Source: Actinoplanes siamensis
GTDB taxonomy: Bacteria > Actinomycetota > Actinomycetes > Mycobacteriales > Micromonosporaceae
Reading direction: 5' to 3'
NCBI RefSeq assembly: GCF_016862395.1
Contig: NZ_BOMW01000014.1
Span: 124,001-188,000, forward strand
Length of the DNA: 64,000 nt
In this document: in pieces, positions 8,791-20,838 of the stretch
Position numbering within the stretch: the first letter of the stretch is position 1
Layout: every line of letters begins with the position of its first letter
Notes under the pieces: model-generated
Database searches by the model: none
Told to the model about the DNA's origin: nothing
What the model saw: only the letters and a program-made list of their open reading frames with translations
Translations under genes and position numbers: made by a program

Positions 8791-10080
8791 ATGCGGCGCA
8801 CCTTCCCGGCGGCCCTTCTGACCCTCTCTGTCGCCCTCACGGCCGGCTGCGATCGCGGCGCAGGCGTGGTCGACGCCGGCCGGGCCAACGCCGCCACCGG
8901 CCCGATCACCATCTGGCTCTCCACCAACCAGGAGGAACAGACCTGGGGCCGGGCCATGACGGAGGCCTGGAACGGCCGGCACGCCGACCAGAGGATCACC
9001 GCGCGGGAGATCCCCGCCGGCCGCAGCTCGGAGGAGGTCATCGCCGCCGCCATCACGGCGGGCAACGCGCCCTGCCTGATCTTCAACACCGCACCCGCCG
9101 CCGTGCCGCAGTTCCAGAAGCAGGGCGGCCTGGTGCCGCTCGACTCCTTCGAGGGTGGCGCGCGGTACATCGCCGACCGCTCCGGCGAGACCGCGGAGCA
9201 GTACAAGTCGCCGGACGGCCGGTACTACCAGCTGCCGTGGAAGTCCAACCCGGTCATGATCTTCTACAACAAGGAGATCTTCGCCCACGCGGGGCTGGAC
9301 CCGGAGAAGCCCGCGCTCGCCACCTACGACGGGTTCCTGACCGCGGCCCGCGCCATCAGGTCGTCGGGCGCCGCGCCTGCCGCCATCTATCCCGCCCCGT
9401 CCAGCGAGTTCTTCGAGTCCTGGTTCGACTTCTACCCGCTGTTCCTCGCCGAGACCGACGGCACGCAGCTCGTGCGGGACGGCAAGGCGCAGTTCGACAC
9501 CCCGCAGGGCCGGGCGGTCGCCGATTTCTGGAAGACGCTGTACGACGAGGGACTGGCGCCCAAGGAGCAGTACACCGGCGACTCGTTCGCCGACGGCAAG
9601 GCCGCCATGGCGATCGTCGGACCGTGGGCCGTCGAGGTCTACCGGGACAAGGTGGCCTGGGGCGCGGTGCCGGTGCCCACCTCCGCCGGCAAACCGCCCG
9701 GCCAGATCACCACGTTCAGTGACGCGAAGAACGCGGCGATGTACACCGCCTGCCGCAACCGCGCCACGGCGTGGCAGGTGCTGAAGTTCGCGACCAGCCG
9801 GGACCAGGACGGCAAGCTGCTCGACGCGACCGGCCAGATGCCGCTGCGCAGGAACCTGCCGGCCACCTTCCCCGGCTACTTCGCGCGGCACGCCGCCTAC
9901 CGGCAGTTCGCCGATCAGGCCGCGCGCACCGGCGAGGTGCCCAACGTGCCCAACTCGGTGGCCATCTGGCAGACGTTCCGGGACGCGTACTGCCAATCGG
10001 TGATCTTCGGCAAGCGGCCGGTGGCCGCCGCCTTCGCCGGCGCCGCCGAGAAGGTCGACCGGCTGGCCGGCGGATCATGA
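8791..10080 (+). CDS. sugar ABC transporter substrate-binding lipoprotein
   Basis: A 429-aa family-1 extracellular solute-binding protein (MalE/UgpB-like). It begins MRRTFPAALLTL with the lipobox LTAGC, giving a lipid-anchored mature protein. ITIWLSTNQEEQTWGRAM and the later FADGKAAMAIVGPWAV are classic for carbohydrate-binding proteins. The ATG at 8791 is chosen over an upstream in-frame start because GGAGGA lies just before it and the signal peptide starts there. Its stop overlaps the next gene in an ATGA, and two permeases follow. The sugar is unknown. Confidence 0.9.
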   Translation: MRRTFPAALLTLSVALTAGCDRGAGVVDAGRANAATGPITIWLSTNQEEQTWGRAMTEAWNGRHADQRITAREIPAGRSSEEVIAAAITAGNAPCLIFNTAPAAVPQFQKQGGLVPLDSFEGGARYIADRSGETAEQYKSPDGRYYQLPWKSNPVMIFYNKEIFAHAGLDPEKPALATYDGFLTAARAIRSSGAAPAAIYPAPSSEFFESWFDFYPLFLAETDGTQLVRDGKAQFDTPQGRAVADFWKTLYDEGLAPKEQYTGDSFADGKAAMAIVGPWAVEVYRDKVAWGAVPVPTSAGKPPGQITTFSDAKNAAMYTACRNRATAWQVLKFATSRDQDGKLLDATGQMPLRRNLPATFPGYFARHAAYRQFADQAARTGEVPNVPNSVAIWQTFRDAYCQSVIFGKRPVAAAFAGAAEKVDRLAGGS

Positions 10081-11000
10081 CGACCACCGCTCCGCCAGCC
10101 GGCCCGGTACGGCGCAACCGGTCCGAGACCCTGTTCGGCCGGCACCCGGTGGGCATGATCCTGGCCGCCCCGTACGCCGTCCATCTCGCCGTCGTCTTCG
10201 CCTACCCGTTCGCGTTCTCGGTGTGGATCAGCTTCCACGACTACTTCTTCGCCGCGCCCGGCGTCGTCGTCGACCACCCGTTCGCCGGGCTGGACAACTA
10301 CCGGGCGGTGCTGTCCGACCCGGCGGTCCGGCAGGCCTTCCGGAACATCCTGGTCTTCCTGGTCGTCAACGTGCCGCTGACCACCGGGCTCGCGCTCGTG
10401 CTGGCGGTCGCGCTGGACCGGGTGGTGCACGCCCGGACCTTCCTGCGGGTCGCGTTCTACCTGCCGTACGTGACCGCGAGCGTCGCGGTGGTCGGCGTGT
10501 GGCTGTTCCTGTTCAGTTCCGGCGGCCTGGTCAACACCCTCCTCGGCCCCCTGGCGCCCGAGCCGTCCTGGCTGGTCAACGCCAACCTGGCGATGCCCGT
10601 CATCGCGTTGTTCGTGACCTGGAAGCAGCTCGGCTTCTTCATCCTGCTCTATCTCGCCGCGCTGCAGAACGTGCCGGGGGAGCTCTACGAGTCGGCGTCG
10701 GTCGACGGCGCGAACGGGTGGCACCGGTTCTGGTCGGTGACCGTGCCGGCCGTGCGCCCCGCGACGGCGCTCGTGGTGATCCTGGGGCTCATCACCGGCG
10801 CCAACCTGTTTACCGAGCCCTATCTGCTCACCGGCGGCGGTGGCCCGAGCGGCGCCTCGGCCTCGCCGGTGCTGGTCATGTACCAGCGCGGCCTCCAGCA
10901 GGGCGAGCCGGACTTCGCGGCCGCTCTCGGGGTGGTCCTCGTGGCCGGGGTGCTGGTCGTCGCGTACGTCAATCGCCGTTTCCTCGAAGGGCGGGACTGA
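10077..11000 (+). CDS. sugar ABC transporter permease (MalF-like)
   Basis: A 307-aa membrane permease with six predicted helices, of the binding-protein-dependent transport family. The EAA-like cytoplasmic loop reads ELYESASVDGANGWHRFWSV and should contact the ATPase. ATG at 10077 overlaps the preceding stop. Carbohydrate-uptake (CUT1) operons in actinobacteria commonly lack an ATPase gene and share a MsiK-type ATPase encoded elsewhere; none is present here. Confidence 0.9.
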   Translation: MTTTAPPAGPVRRNRSETLFGRHPVGMILAAPYAVHLAVVFAYPFAFSVWISFHDYFFAAPGVVVDHPFAGLDNYRAVLSDPAVRQAFRNILVFLVVNVPLTTGLALVLAVALDRVVHARTFLRVAFYLPYVTASVAVVGVWLFLFSSGGLVNTLLGPLAPEPSWLVNANLAMPVIALFVTWKQLGFFILLYLAALQNVPGELYESASVDGANGWHRFWSVTVPAVRPATALVVILGLITGANLFTEPYLLTGGGGPSGASASPVLVMYQRGLQQGEPDFAAALGVVLVAGVLVVAYVNRRFLEGRD

Positions 11001-11001
11001 C

Positions 11002-11832
11002 ATGGGACGCTGGTCCGCGGCGGTACGTCAGGTCCTGCTCTTCCTCGGCGCGCTGATCTTCCTATTCCCGTTCTGGTACATGCTGATCGGCTCGTTGCAG
11101 TCCGAGCCGGACACCTCGCTGCGGGGCGCGTTCCCGGTCACCGGTCTGACGCTCGACAACTACCGGGACATCAACTCGCGGGTCCACCTGCTGCGCTCAC
11201 TGGTCAACTCCGGCGTCTTCACCGGCGGTGTGCTGCTCGGGACCGTCGTGTTCGGGATGCTCGCCGGCTACGCGCTGGCCCGGCTGCGGTTCCGCGGGGG
11301 CGGCACCCTGTTCGCCCTGGTGCTGCTGGTCCAGGTGATCCCGTTCCAGTTGCTGCTGATCCCGCTCTACGTGCTGGTCGTGCGTGACTACGGACTGGCC
11401 GACACCTACCTCGGCATGATTCTGCCGTTCGCCGTCAACACCACAGCGGTCTTCGTCTTCCGGCAGTTCTTCCTGCAACTGCCCGACGAGCTGTTCTCGG
11501 CGGCCCGGCTCGACGGCGCCGGCGAGCTGCGGATCCTCTGGTCGGTGGCGCTGCCGCTGGTGCGCCCCGCCGTGCTGACCACGGTGCTGCTGACCTTCAT
11601 CGGCCCGTGGAACGAGTTCCTGTGGCCGTTCCTGGTGACCAAGAACCCGGACCTGCAACCGCTGGCCGTCTCGCTGGCGAACTACCTCAGCAACGTGTCC
11701 GCGCGGGCGGCCAACCCGGTCGGCGCGATCCTGGCCGGCGCGTGCGTGCTGGCGGCCCCGGCGGTCGCGCTGTTCGTCGCCTGCCAGCGGCAGTTCGTCT
11801 CCACCGACGTCGGTTCCGGTGTGAAGGGCTGA
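11002..11832 (+). CDS. sugar ABC transporter permease (MalG-like)
   Basis: A 276-aa second permease of the CUT1 transporter. It starts at the ATG one base after the previous stop. It has six hydrophobic helices and the EAA loop ELFSAARLDGAGELRILWSV, followed by PWNEFLWPFLVT, which is diagnostic for the MalG side of these importers. Last gene of the operon; no ATPase follows. Confidence 0.9.
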   Translation: MGRWSAAVRQVLLFLGALIFLFPFWYMLIGSLQSEPDTSLRGAFPVTGLTLDNYRDINSRVHLLRSLVNSGVFTGGVLLGTVVFGMLAGYALARLRFRGGGTLFALVLLVQVIPFQLLLIPLYVLVVRDYGLADTYLGMILPFAVNTTAVFVFRQFFLQLPDELFSAARLDGAGELRILWSVALPLVRPAVLTTVLLTFIGPWNEFLWPFLVTKNPDLQPLAVSLANYLSNVSARAANPVGAILAGACVLAAPAVALFVACQRQFVSTDVGSGVKG

Positions 11833-11941
11833 CGCCCCGGCGTTCCTTTCGCCCTCGTCGCGGCCCTGCCCGCGGCCGTGCTCTGTGCGGGAGGTGACCG
11901 GTCCGGCCGACGGTGGGGTCCGGCCCTCATGGCCCGGCGAG

Positions 11942-11966
11942 GAGTCTTTCCCGGGTTACCGGGTAT
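11942..11966 (+). promoter_or_regulatory. SigB/SigF-type promoter
   Basis: GAGT, 15 bp, GGGTAT fits the actinobacterial stress-sigma consensus GNNT-N14-16-GGGTAY exactly. The predicted start site, about 7 bp downstream, lies within a few bases of the ATG of the 48-aa ORF at 11976, giving a leaderless or near-leaderless transcript. Confidence 0.6.
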
Positions 11967-11975
11967 CAGGGCGGC

Positions 11976-12122
11976 ATGACAGCGCAACCGCAGGAACCCG
12001 CTCCCGACGACGCCACGGCCGACGAGCGGGACGCGCCACAGGTCCTGGCCGGCGACGACGTACGCGTCGGCCCCGAGCAGTCCGATGAGCCGGAGGCCGG
12101 GACGACCGAGCCTCCCGACTGA
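11976..12122 (+). CDS. small acidic protein (48 aa), probably stress-induced
   Basis: A short hydrophilic ORF rich in Asp, Glu, Pro and Ala (MTAQPQEPAPDDATADE...), with no membrane segment, Cys or recognised domain; probably disordered. No Shine-Dalgarno sequence is needed if the message begins at the stress promoter just upstream. A hairpin that could end transcription follows the stop. Function unknown. The promoter is the main argument that it is real. Confidence 0.5.
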   Translation: MTAQPQEPAPDDATADERDAPQVLAGDDVRVGPEQSDEPEAGTTEPPD

Positions 12123-12128
12123 CCCCTC

Positions 12129-12146
12129 GGCGGGCCGCCGCCCGCC
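12129..12146. terminator. hairpin between convergent genes
   Basis: GGCGGGC and GCCCGCC form a 7-bp GC stem with a 4-nt loop, placed between the 48-aa ORF and the 3' end of the hybrid kinase gene. There is no U-tract, as is common in high-GC actinobacteria. Confidence 0.4.
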
Positions 12147-12195
12147 GCCCGGCCGGTCCGCCCGCGCCGGGCATGCCGGATGGTTGCGGCCTCCG

Positions 12196-14586
12196 CTAAG
12201 CGGGCACCTGGCTCTGCACCGCTCGCAGCAGGTCCGGGATGGTGAACGGCTTGGTGAGGTAGACCCGGGCGGGATCGGGTGGGCCGGTGTCCAGCAGCGG
12301 CTCCGCGTACCCGGACATGAAAATGACCTTGATGGTGGGGATCAGGCGGGTGACGCGCTGGGCCAGTTCGCCACCGTGCATCTGCGGCATGATCACATCG
12401 GTGAGCAGCACGTCGAGGTTCTCGCGATGGCGCTCGGCGACGGCGAGCGCGGCGGATCCGTCAGGTGCGGTCAGGACGCGGTAGCCGTGGCGGGTCAGCA
12501 CCCGGGCGGTGGACTCCCGTACGCCTTCCTCGTCGTCGACGAGCAGGATGTTGCGCTGTTGCGGTGGCGGGACGGCCGCGGTGTCCCGGCCGGCGTCACC
12601 GGTGCGGGTGGGTGCGGGCTGGTCGGTGGCGGGCAGCAGCACCGTCATCGTGGTGCCGGCGCCCGGCTCCGACTTCACGGCCAGGCAGCCGCCGGCCTGC
12701 CCGACGATGCCGTACACCGCGGCGAGCCCCAGACCTGCCCCCGGCGTCTTGGACTTGGTGGTGAAGAACGGGTCGAAGGCGCGGGCGGCGACCTCGGCGG
12801 GCATGCCGACGCCGGTGTCGGTGACACCCAGCCGCAGGTATCGCCGTCCCGGTTCGGGGTCCGGCTGGAAGGCCGGGTCCGGCTGCTGGAATACCGCGTT
12901 CCCGGCGATCACGTGCAGCAGTCCCCCGTCCGGCATCGCGTCGCGGGCGTTGACCGTCAGGTTCACCAGGATCTGCTCCAGCTGGCCCGGGTCCAGCACC
13001 ACCGGCCACAGCGACTCGGCGGCGTCGACCCGCAGCTCGTACTGCTCGCCGAGGGTGGTGCGCAGCGACGGGACCAGCCGCTCGATCACCGCGGCCGGGT
13101 CCAGCACCTGCGGCTGGTTGAGGTCGCGGCGGCTGAACGTCAGCAACTGCGCGGTCAGCGCCGCCCCGCGCTGTGCCGCCTGCTGTATCCGGTGCAGGTC
13201 GTCGGCGAACGGCTGCCATCGCCGCGGATCGGTCGCCGCGAGGTCGGCTACCTCCTCGCCGAGCAGGTCGGCGTAGTTGGAGACGATCGCGAGCAGGTTG
13301 TTGAAGTCGTGGGCGACACCGCCGGCGAGCTGCCCGAGGGCCTCCAGCCGCTGCGCCCGCAGGATCGCCTGCTCCGTCCGTTGCCGTTCGACCTGTTCGG
13401 CCAGCCGGGTACGCTCCTGTTCCGCCGCGACGCGTTCGCTGATGTCCCGGCTGACGACGAGCAGGATGTCCTCGTCGCCGGCGCCGAAGCGGGTCACCGT
13501 GTTCTCCGTCGGCACCCGGGTGCCGTCAGCACGGATGACCGGGGCGTAGACCACGGTCCGCGACACCTGATGCGGCTCCTCGAAAGCCGCCGCCACGACC
13601 TGCGCGATCGGTTCCCGTTCCCCCTCCGGGACCAGCGTCGCGTACGGCTTGCCGAGCAGCAGGTCGCGGGAACGGCCCAGCAGCCGCTCGGTTCCCTGAT
13701 TGGCCAGGACGATCCGGCTCTCCCGGTCGATCCCGGTGATCGCGTCCGGGACGGCCTCGAGCAGCGCCCGCAACCGTGACTCCGCCCTGTGCAACGGCGA
13801 CAGGTCCCGGGTCGCGGTGATCAGGATCTGGTCTTCCGGGCCGTCGTCGAGCCAGCTCAGTGCCGTCTCGCCCGGCAGTTCGACGCCGTCCTTGCGCCGC
13901 ATCCGGGTGGCGATCGTGGGGGTACGTGCCCGCAGCCGCGGATCGGCGAACAGCCGGCGCCGCAGATCCGCCATCTGCCCGCGCACCTCCTCGGCGAACA
14001 GGGTGGAGGCGGATCGACCGGTCAGCTCGTCCGGCCGGTAGCCGAGCAGGCGCTCGCAGGACTGGTTGGCGAACGTGATCCGGTCCTCGCGGTTCACGCA
14101 GATCACCGCGTCCGGCGTGGCCTGCGCCAGCGCCGCCATGCGCGCTTCGGCGCGCAACTCGTCGGTGAGCTCGTGCGCGACGCTGACCACCCCACGTACG
14201 GACCCGTCGACGCCCTCGATCGGCGCGAACGACATCCGCACCGGGATCCGGGCTCCGTCCTTGCGCAGCCGGAACGTGCGCAGATGGTTGGTGGGGTTGC
14301 CGAGCAGGGCGGCCTGGAACACCTGCCAGTCCCGTTCGGCGACATCGTCGGGATACATCATCCGGACCGGGCGGTGCCGCACCTCGTCGCTCCGGTAGCC
14401 GTAGATCCGCTCGGCCGCCGGATTCCACGCGGTGATCCGCCCCTGCGCGTCACAACCGACGATGGCGTCCGCGGTCGACTTCACCACCGACGACAAGAAC
14501 GCCTCAGCATGCTCGCTGCCGATCCGATCATCCTGCGTTGCCACACCATCACCGCCCGGCCGCGCCCACAACGGCCTGATGACCAC
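12196..14586 (-). CDS. PAS-domain hybrid sensor histidine kinase with receiver domain
   Basis: A protein of about 796 aa with no transmembrane segment. In order: three PAS domains (about 25-385; DAIVGCDAQGRITAWN, DAVICVNREDRITFAN, DAITGIDRESRIVLAN), a HisKA domain with LGQLAGGVAHDFNNLLA (phospho-His), a HATPase_c domain (DTGVGMP, GAGLGLAAVYGI), and a C-terminal receiver (ILLVDDEEGVRES; phospho-Asp in LLTDVIMPQMHG; conserved Lys in YLTKPF). It would sense a cytosolic signal and pass phosphate from His to its own Asp; an output protein is not evident. The start is uncertain: the GTG at 14586 or the in-frame GTG at 14544. Divergent from a second large PAS kinase. Confidence 0.88.
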   Translation of the reverse strand: MVIRPLWARPGGDGVATQDDRIGSEHAEAFLSSVVKSTADAIVGCDAQGRITAWNPAAERIYGYRSDEVRHRPVRMMYPDDVAERDWQVFQAALLGNPTNHLRTFRLRKDGARIPVRMSFAPIEGVDGSVRGVVSVAHELTDELRAEARMAALAQATPDAVICVNREDRITFANQSCERLLGYRPDELTGRSASTLFAEEVRGQMADLRRRLFADPRLRARTPTIATRMRRKDGVELPGETALSWLDDGPEDQILITATRDLSPLHRAESRLRALLEAVPDAITGIDRESRIVLANQGTERLLGRSRDLLLGKPYATLVPEGEREPIAQVVAAAFEEPHQVSRTVVYAPVIRADGTRVPTENTVTRFGAGDEDILLVVSRDISERVAAEQERTRLAEQVERQRTEQAILRAQRLEALGQLAGGVAHDFNNLLAIVSNYADLLGEEVADLAATDPRRWQPFADDLHRIQQAAQRGAALTAQLLTFSRRDLNQPQVLDPAAVIERLVPSLRTTLGEQYELRVDAAESLWPVVLDPGQLEQILVNLTVNARDAMPDGGLLHVIAGNAVFQQPDPAFQPDPEPGRRYLRLGVTDTGVGMPAEVAARAFDPFFTTKSKTPGAGLGLAAVYGIVGQAGGCLAVKSEPGAGTTMTVLLPATDQPAPTRTGDAGRDTAAVPPPQQRNILLVDDEEGVRESTARVLTRHGYRVLTAPDGSAALAVAERHRENLDVLLTDVIMPQMHGGELAQRVTRLIPTIKVIFMSGYAEPLLDTGPPDPARVYLTKPFTIPDLLRAVQSQVPA

Positions 14587-14901
14587 CTTCCCAGCCGCGC
14601 CGACTCGACGGGCGCGATGCGCCGCGGGTCGCGTCGCAGGGCTCTTCCAGTCTCCGGTGTCACCGCCGGGCCCGGTGGGCGATCACCACTTTTTGCCCTC
14701 GGTGAACCCGGCGCCGGCGGTCAGCCGACCGGCTGGCGCTACGCCTGCCGGCGCCGGCGCTGGCCCGGCTTCAGCCGACACGTCGGCCGGTGAGCGGTGG
14801 ACCCGCGCCGGCGTGGTGGTGGGAGGCACGACAGCCGCTCCGACCCGGCACGTCCGGGGTCGCCGCGGCCCCGGTGACTCATTCACCTCCCGGATCCGCC
14901 G
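14587..14901. other. divergent intergenic region between two sensor kinases
   Basis: These 315 bp carry the promoters of both kinases. A short inverted repeat, CAGCCG-AC-CGGCTG, lies at 14722-14735. No gene, RNA or consensus promoter could be assigned; open frames across it have no recognisable protein character. Confidence 0.45.
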
Positions 14902-17900
14902 ATGAGGATGCTCGTGGAGGCAAGTGTGGTCGATCAGCAGAGCGGCGCCACGGTGTCGACGGATGAGGCCGGGCGGCTGCGCGCCACCATCGCGGTGCAG
15001 CGGGAACTGATGGGGTGCGCCGGGGACCGCGACGCGATCACCAAGTTGATGACCGACCGGGTGCTGCGGGTGCTGCCGGCCGGTACCGCGTCCGTCGTGC
15101 AGATGCTCGACGCCGACGGGCAACGCCTGCACCCCGTGGCGTGGGCCGGTCCGGCCGGCGGGTGCGTCGCGATCGACGTCGTGCTGCCCGGCTCGTTGAG
15201 CGCGGTGGCGATCCGCACGGGCGGTGTCGTGCGGTCGGACGACACGAAGACGGATCCCCGCTCGAACGGGGTCCTGCACCGCCGATGCGGCATGCGATCG
15301 GTGATCATCGTGCCGCTCACGGGCCCGGACCGGATCTCCGGCGTCCTGGCCGTCTTCGGTGACCGGCCGGGCGTCTTCGGCGAGGCCGACGAACAGCAAC
15401 TGGTGCTGCTTGCCGACGCGCTGTCGAGCGCTCTCCGGCATGTCGACGCCGCGGCCCGTCATGAGCAGCTGTTGCGGCAGGCGACCAGCGCGGTGGCCGC
15501 CCTGGAGCAGGAACGCACCGCGACCCTCGCCGCCCTGCGGCGGGTCGAGGACAGCGAACGCCGGTTCTCCGAGGTCTTCGAGACCAGCCCGGTCGCCAAG
15601 ATCGTGGTCGGCCTCCGCGAGCCCGGCTTCGGGCGTGTCACCGTGGCCAACCCGGCTTTCTGCCGGCTGCTGGGCGTGTCGCCGGACCAGGCGGTCGGCA
15701 TGCCTGTCGCGAGGTTCGCCTCGGCCGGCTCCGACGACATCGTCCACGGTCTGCGGGCCCTCGCGGCCGGCGACGCGACCCGGCTGGCCATCGAGTCGTC
15801 CCTGCGGACGGTCTCGGGCGACCAGGTGACGGTGGCCGCCCGTGCCTCGCTGATCAGCGACGAGCAGGGCCCGTTGTCGGCAGTGGTGCAGCTGCTCGAC
15901 GTCACCACCGAGCGCGCGGCTACCGACCGGCAGGTCCAGCGCCTGCGTGCGACGGTCGCGGTGCAGAACGACGTCACGGCCGCGGCCTCGGACCGCAACG
16001 CCGCGCTGCGCGTCGTCGCGGCGCGTGCCGTGGATCTGTTCACCGCCGCCGACGGCGCCGTGGTGGAACTGCTCGACGGCGACCTGCTCAGGTACGAGGC
16101 CGCGGCCGGCGCCCTGAGCACCGCAGTGAGCGCCTGCGTGCCGGTCGACGGGTCGCTGAGCGGCCTGGTCGTCGACACCGGCCGGCCGGCGTGCTGCGGT
16201 GACGCGCTGACCGACACCCGCGTCGACCGCGCCGCCTGCGCCCGTCTCGGCATCCGGTCCATGCTGATCGCGCCCCTGCGAGCGGAGAACACCGTCATCG
16301 GCGTCCTGAAGATCTCCTCCGCGGCGCCGCACGCCTTCGACGACGCCGACGAGCAGCAACTGACCCTGCTCGCCGGCAGTCTCAGCTCGGCGTTGCGGCA
16401 CGCCGACGACGCGGCCCGCAACGCGACGCTGCTCGCCGACCGGACCCGCGCCGTCGCGGACCTGCAGATCAGCCAGCTGAGGTTCCGGCTGGCGTTCGAG
16501 AACTCCCCGCTCGGCTTGATCATCTCCAGCCTGCACGAGGACGACTTCGGCCGTTACCTGCAGGCCAACCCGGCCATGGCCACCATCACCGGCTACCGCG
16601 TCGACGAGCTGACCACGATGACCGTCACCGATCTGCAACACCCCGACGACGCCGCCGACTCCCTGGACCGGATGCGCCGGCTGCTCGCCGGGGAGATGGA
16701 CACCGTCGCGGTCGAGCGGCGCTACCGGCACAAGGACGGCCACACCGTCTGGGTGTTCGTGCGCGTGGCGGTGGTCCGCGACGAGCACGGCAACGGCCAG
16801 TACGTGGTCAACCAGGTGGAGGACATCACCGCCCAGCGGGCCGCGACCGCACAGCTGCGCCGGCAGGCCCGGCTGCTCGACCTGATCCCCGCCGCGGTCA
16901 TCGTCCGCGACCTCGACGGCACCGTCGACTGGTGGAACACCGGGGCCAGCCGCCTCTACGGCTGGCCGACAGCCGTCGCGGCCGGCAAGGTCACCCACAA
17001 ACTGCTCGCGACCCTCTTCCCGGCCGGCGCCACCGCCGACAGCCAGCGCGCCGCGCTCCTGGAGCACGGCCGCTGGGAAGGCCACATGCGGCATCTGGCC
17101 GCTGACGGGCGCACCGTCACGGTGCTCAGCCAGCAGGTCCTGCACCGCAACGGCGAGCAGGCCGCCGGCACGGACGCCCAGGTGCTGGAGATCAACACCG
17201 ATGTCACCGCCACCCGCGCCGCCGAACAGGCGCTCGCCGACAGCGAGCAACGCCTGCGCGCGCACTTCGCGCACTCGGCCGCCGGTCAGATCATCCGCGG
17301 CCTCGACGGACGGCTGATCGAGGTCAACCCGGCCTATGCCGCGATGCTCGGCTACCGGCCCGAGCAGCTGGTCGGCCGGCGGATGGACGACCTGCTGCAC
17401 TCCGAGGACCACGACCAGAGCACGTCGAAGCTCGCCGCTCTGGTCGTCGGCGACGTCGACGCCTACACCCACGAGGGCCGGCTGCGCCACGTGGACGGCC
17501 ACTGGGTCGACGTCGCGGCGACCATGTCGCTGGTCCGCGACACCGACGGCAGGCCCAGGCACTTCGTCGGCGTCGTCGTGGACATCTCCGCCCGGCGGGC
17601 CGCCGAACAGGCCCGCGACATCGCGGCGGCCGCGCTGACCGAACGCAACACCCAGCTGGAAGCGGCCAACCAGCTCAAACTGGATATCATCGGGATGCTC
17701 GGCCACGAGATCGGCAACCCGCTGACCTCGATCCGCGGCTACGCCGAACTGCTCACCGAGGACTGGCCGGCCCTGACCGACGCGGTGCGTACCCGGGCCG
17801 TCGACGCCATCGCCCGGCAAGCCGGCCGCCTCGACGACATCGTCCGCGAAGTGCTGGCCATGGTCACGATCGACGCCGGCGCCATCACCGTCAAGCGCGA

Positions 17901-18339
17901 ACGGCTGTCCCTGCGCTCCGAGATCGTCCGGGCGCTGGCCGCCGCCGAGGCCGGCGACGTGCCCGTGCTGGGCCCCGAGGAAGACGTGCTGTTCAACCGG
18001 GGGCACCTGCAGCAGATCCTGGTCAACCTGCTGTCCAACGCCGGCAAGTACGGCGGCGGAGCCACCGCGATCCGCATCGTCACCGGTGACGACGCGGATC
18101 GCCGGGGCATCCGGGTGCGGGTCGAGGACAACGGTCGCGGCGTTCCGGACGAGTTCCGGCCACAGCTGTTCGAACGACTGGCCCGCGCCGAGCGCGACGC
18201 CGGCAGCGTGCGAGGCACCGGCCTCGGGCTCTACATCGTCCGTGGCCTCGCCCACGCGAACCACGCGGACATCCACCACGAACCGAACCCCGCGGGCGGA
18301 TCGGTGTTCGTCCTCGAACTGGAGCCCGTCGAGGGCTGA
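14902..18339 (+). CDS. multi-GAF/PAS sensor histidine kinase
   Basis: A 1145-aa soluble kinase. Domains in order: GAF (about 27-170), PAS (210-335), a second GAF (345-490), three PAS domains (510-890), HisKA with LDIIGMLGHEIGNPLTSIRG (phospho-His), and HATPase_c ending DNGRGVP and GTGLGLYIVRGLAHAN. The first GAF-PAS unit resembles the second (RATIAVQ/RATVAVQ and the DEQQL-LL-SSALRH segments recur), so it arose by internal duplication. No receiver domain or transmembrane helix. It starts at ATG 14902; GTGGAG-like sequence lies just downstream and no strong ribosome-binding site was seen. The cognate regulator is unknown; the Rcp1-like regulator at 40669 is a possible class of partner. Confidence 0.88.
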   Translation: MRMLVEASVVDQQSGATVSTDEAGRLRATIAVQRELMGCAGDRDAITKLMTDRVLRVLPAGTASVVQMLDADGQRLHPVAWAGPAGGCVAIDVVLPGSLSAVAIRTGGVVRSDDTKTDPRSNGVLHRRCGMRSVIIVPLTGPDRISGVLAVFGDRPGVFGEADEQQLVLLADALSSALRHVDAAARHEQLLRQATSAVAALEQERTATLAALRRVEDSERRFSEVFETSPVAKIVVGLREPGFGRVTVANPAFCRLLGVSPDQAVGMPVARFASAGSDDIVHGLRALAAGDATRLAIESSLRTVSGDQVTVAARASLISDEQGPLSAVVQLLDVTTERAATDRQVQRLRATVAVQNDVTAAASDRNAALRVVAARAVDLFTAADGAVVELLDGDLLRYEAAAGALSTAVSACVPVDGSLSGLVVDTGRPACCGDALTDTRVDRAACARLGIRSMLIAPLRAENTVIGVLKISSAAPHAFDDADEQQLTLLAGSLSSALRHADDAARNATLLADRTRAVADLQISQLRFRLAFENSPLGLIISSLHEDDFGRYLQANPAMATITGYRVDELTTMTVTDLQHPDDAADSLDRMRRLLAGEMDTVAVERRYRHKDGHTVWVFVRVAVVRDEHGNGQYVVNQVEDITAQRAATAQLRRQARLLDLIPAAVIVRDLDGTVDWWNTGASRLYGWPTAVAAGKVTHKLLATLFPAGATADSQRAALLEHGRWEGHMRHLAADGRTVTVLSQQVLHRNGEQAAGTDAQVLEINTDVTATRAAEQALADSEQRLRAHFAHSAAGQIIRGLDGRLIEVNPAYAAMLGYRPEQLVGRRMDDLLHSEDHDQSTSKLAALVVGDVDAYTHEGRLRHVDGHWVDVAATMSLVRDTDGRPRHFVGVVVDISARRAAEQARDIAAAALTERNTQLEAANQLKLDIIGMLGHEIGNPLTSIRGYAELLTEDWPALTDAVRTRAVDAIARQAGRLDDIVREVLAMVTIDAGAITVKRERLSLRSEIVRALAAAEAGDVPVLGPEEDVLFNRGHLQQILVNLLSNAGKYGGGATAIRIVTGDDADRRGIRVRVEDNGRGVPDEFRPQLFERLARAERDAGSVRGTGLGLYIVRGLAHANHADIHHEPNPAGGSVFVLELEPVEG

Positions 18340-18345
18340 CCGGCG

Positions 18346-18369
18346 CCGGCACCCGGCCGCCGGTGCCGG
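18346..18369. terminator. hairpin between convergent kinase and cellulase genes
   Basis: CCGGCACC and GGTGCCGG form a perfect 8-bp stem with an 8-nt loop, seven bases after the kinase stop and immediately before the cellulase stop on the other strand. Likely works in both directions. Confidence 0.5.
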
Positions 18370-20793
<2,424 letters not shown>

Positions 20794-20838
20794 TTACCGG
20801 GATCGATGTCGGTGTCCGCCGGCCATAGCGTTTTCCGC

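Noticed and set aside
14683-18279. Open frame of about 1,198 codons antisense to the GAF/PAS kinase
   Set aside because: Low-complexity Val/Gly/Asp/His-rich translation mirrors the kinase's third-position GC bias; the kinase itself has GAF, PAS, HisKA and HATPase motifs.
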